Below the pieces are notes generated by a model. That model saw nothing but the letters and a program-made list of their open reading frames with translations. It ran no database searches and was not told the origin of the DNA. Positions 5,677-6,732 of a stretch of DNA of 6,732 bases are shown in pieces. This DNA is from Chloroflexota bacterium. GTDB taxonomy: Bacteria > Chloroflexota > Dehalococcoidia > UBA6926 > JACQUM01. Positions within the stretch are counted from its first letter, which is position 1. Each line of letters starts with the position of its first letter. The translations under genes were made by a program, and so were the position numbers. The DNA lies in assembly GCA_016210295.1 (NCBI GenBank), contig JACQUM010000064.1, forward strand, positions 1 to 6,732, read 5' to 3'.

Positions 5677-6342
5677 TCACTGCCGCGTCAGGAGGAAGGC
5701 CACCAGGTCCCTGATCTGCTCTTTCGTGATCATCTTCTCGAAGGGAGGCATGATGGGCGCGTACTCGGGGACCCTGAAGCGATAGGTCGCCCCAGCGCTC
5801 ACCTTCTCCAGGAGATACTGGTCGGCGGTGAGGCCCGAAACCCGCTGGCCCGCTCTCGAGGCCACATGGGTGAGGTCAGGGGCGCGGGTGCCGCCTGTTC
5901 CTTCTATGGTGTGGCAGAGGAAGCAGCCCACGTTGGAGTTCCAGAAAAGGTCCTTGCCCCGCTCGACGGCATCCTCCGAGGCGACGACGGGAGGCTCCGG
6001 TCTGGGGAACTGGGGGTAGGCGACTCCCACCCCGACGAGGGCACCAATGGTCAGCACGTAGACAGCGGCGAGGCTGGCCAGGACCCCCGCTGAGCCCCTG
6101 GGATAGGGGATGCTCTGCCTCCCCAGGAACCAGAAGAAGAGGACCCCCAGAAGGAGCATGGCTGTGAAGAAGGCCTGGTACCCCATGCCGAACCGGAGGC
6201 CCGTCTCCTCCGGCAGGAGCGGGAGGCCCACCCAGATGACGGCCATGAGCCCGATGAAAAGGCCGAGGCCGCCCCAGAGGGCGCGGAGGCCAGCGCGAGC
6301 GCTGAGCGCTCGTCTCAAACCCAGTGTTGCGCGAACGTTCAT
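5677..6342 (-). CDS. Membrane-anchored mono-haem cytochrome c (3 TM helices plus class I c domain)
   Basis: A 221-residue electron-transfer protein. The N-terminal half has three hydrophobic helices, about 18-40 (LWGGLGLFIGLMAVIWVGL), 55-73 (FFTAMLLLGVLFFWFL) and 86-109. After a proline-rich linker (FPRPEPP) comes a class I cytochrome c domain. Its haem-binding motif is C140-F-L-C143-H144, followed by GTRAPDL, and the probable axial Met is M198 in APIMPPF. The C-terminal helix (EQIRDLVAFLL) is typical of the fold. An odd number of helices places the haem outside the cytoplasmic membrane if the N terminus is inside. The start is ATG 6342 with GAGGTG just upstream. A GTG at 6360 directly after the upstream TAG would add six residues and has a poorer site. 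It follows the oxidase subunit gene closely and probably passes electrons to or from it. Confidence 0.92.
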   Translation of the reverse strand: MNVRATLGLRRALSARAGLRALWGGLGLFIGLMAVIWVGLPLLPEETGLRFGMGYQAFFTAMLLLGVLFFWFLGRQSIPYPRGSAGVLASLAAVYVLTIGALVGVGVAYPQFPRPEPPVVASEDAVERGKDLFWNSNVGCFLCHTIEGTGGTRAPDLTHVASRAGQRVSGLTADQYLLEKVSAGATYRFRVPEYAPIMPPFEKMITKEQIRDLVAFLLTRQ

Positions 6343-6345
6343 GGG

Positions 6346-6351
6346 CACCTC
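6346..6351 (-). promoter_or_regulatory. Shine-Dalgarno GAGGTG deciding the cytochrome c start
   Basis: GAGGTG lies 3 nt (GAGG core 5 nt) before ATG 6342. It falls inside the reading frame of the alternative GTG start at 6360, so it supports ATG 6342, which gives an 18-nt intergenic gap to the oxidase stop at 6361. Confidence 0.6.
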
Positions 6352-6360
6352 GGAGAGCAC

Positions 6361-6732
6361 CTATTCCCTGCCCAGCTTGAACCCGATCCAGAAGATGAAG
6401 GCCATGAAGGTGAAGAACACCAGGGTCACGGTACCAACCATGATGCTGGTGTGGGCCAAAGGCGTCGTGTACCAGTAGGGCGTCGTGTCCTGGAGGACCG
6501 TGTACACGTGCCAGTCCTGGCGGGCCAACTCCCGGATGGCTCCCATGAGGCCCATGAGGTAGACCGCTACGGCCGGGATGAACACCAGGGCGTATTGCGA
6601 CTGGGGGGCGATCTCGCCCCAGCGCATGCTCCCCTGGGCCATGGCTCGGCGGTAGACCATATAGGTCAAGAACGTGAACATAATGATGGCGGTCACAGCC
6701 AGGGCCTTGGCCATCATCAGGCCCACGAAGGC
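6361..6732 (-). CDS. Cytochrome bd-like quinol oxidase subunit I (CydA-like), C-terminal part
   Basis: The last 123 residues of an integral membrane protein whose frame is open to the right edge. Three helices are visible, about residues 6-25 (MAKALAVTAIIMFTFLTY), 45-65 (YALVFIPAVAVYLMGLMGAI) and 97-120 (IMVGTVTLVFFTFMAFIFW). Between helices 2 and 3 is a loop, REL followed by ARQDWHVYTVLQDTTPYWYTT. The MGxxR...WHVY...D(T/S)(T/S)P pattern is one I associate with the C terminus of cytochrome bd-like ubiquinol oxidase subunit I proteins in non-proteobacterial lineages. The haem ligands of subunit I would lie upstream, outside the window, so they cannot be checked. It is the first visible gene of the array. 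No CydB-like gene follows it. Another multi-helix quinone-linked membrane protein remains possible. Confidence 0.65.
   Translation of the reverse strand, partial: AFVGLMMAKALAVTAIIMFTFLTYMVYRRAMAQGSMRWGEIAPQSQYALVFIPAVAVYLMGLMGAIRELARQDWHVYTVLQDTTPYWYTTPLAHTSIMVGTVTLVFFTFMAFIFWIGFKLGRE

Noticed and set aside
6461..6488. Direct repeat GGCGTCGTGT at 6461-6470 and 6479-6488
   Set aside because: It lies within coding sequence and only reflects the repeated Thr-Thr-Pro in the oxidase loop.

Overview
The window comes from a GC-rich bacterial chromosome with compact gene packing. No gene fixes the taxon. A bd-like oxidase subunit joined to a membrane-anchored cytochrome c, tandem-USP proteins and radical SAM/PCP_red proteins together suggest an uncultivated respiratory lineage such as Chloroflexota or a neighbouring phylum. 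This placement is an inference with low confidence.

Layout. The left end (3-554, + strand) holds the C-terminal part of the RNA ligase RtcB. A gene-poor stretch of about 310 bp follows (555-864). It carries a minus-strand tRNA-Arg(CCG) with a poorly paired T stem, a likely promoter for it, and a short orphan piece that looks like the 3' end of a second tRNA. From 865 to the right edge every gene is on the minus strand, in one closely packed, probably co-transcribed array that enters the window from the right.

In transcription order the array is: the C-terminal part of a cytochrome bd-like oxidase subunit I (CydA-like); a membrane-anchored mono-haem cytochrome c; a 2-TM small protein; a 4-TM small protein; a 551-residue fusion of two universal stress domains, a PCP_red-like segment, a zinc ribbon and a second PCP_red-like segment; a membrane protein of 129 residues; a radical SAM/SPASM protein that also ends in a PCP_red domain; and a 238-residue protein of unknown function. 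Junctions are ATGA overlaps or gaps of 0-15 nt, and several Shine-Dalgarno sequences overlap the preceding stop codon. There is no room for internal promoters.

How the genes may work together. The right half is respiratory: quinol oxidase-like subunit, cytochrome c and small membrane partners. The left half looks like a maturation or regulation module. The radical SAM protein resembles the AhbC/AhbD/NirJ haem-pathway group, and both it and the USP fusion carry the PCP_red domain known from dark protochlorophyllide reductase. My reading is that the module handles tetrapyrrole or redox cofactor for, or in response to, the oxidase. The repeated PCP_red domain and the USP/PCP_red/Zn-ribbon fusion are the most unusual things in the window.
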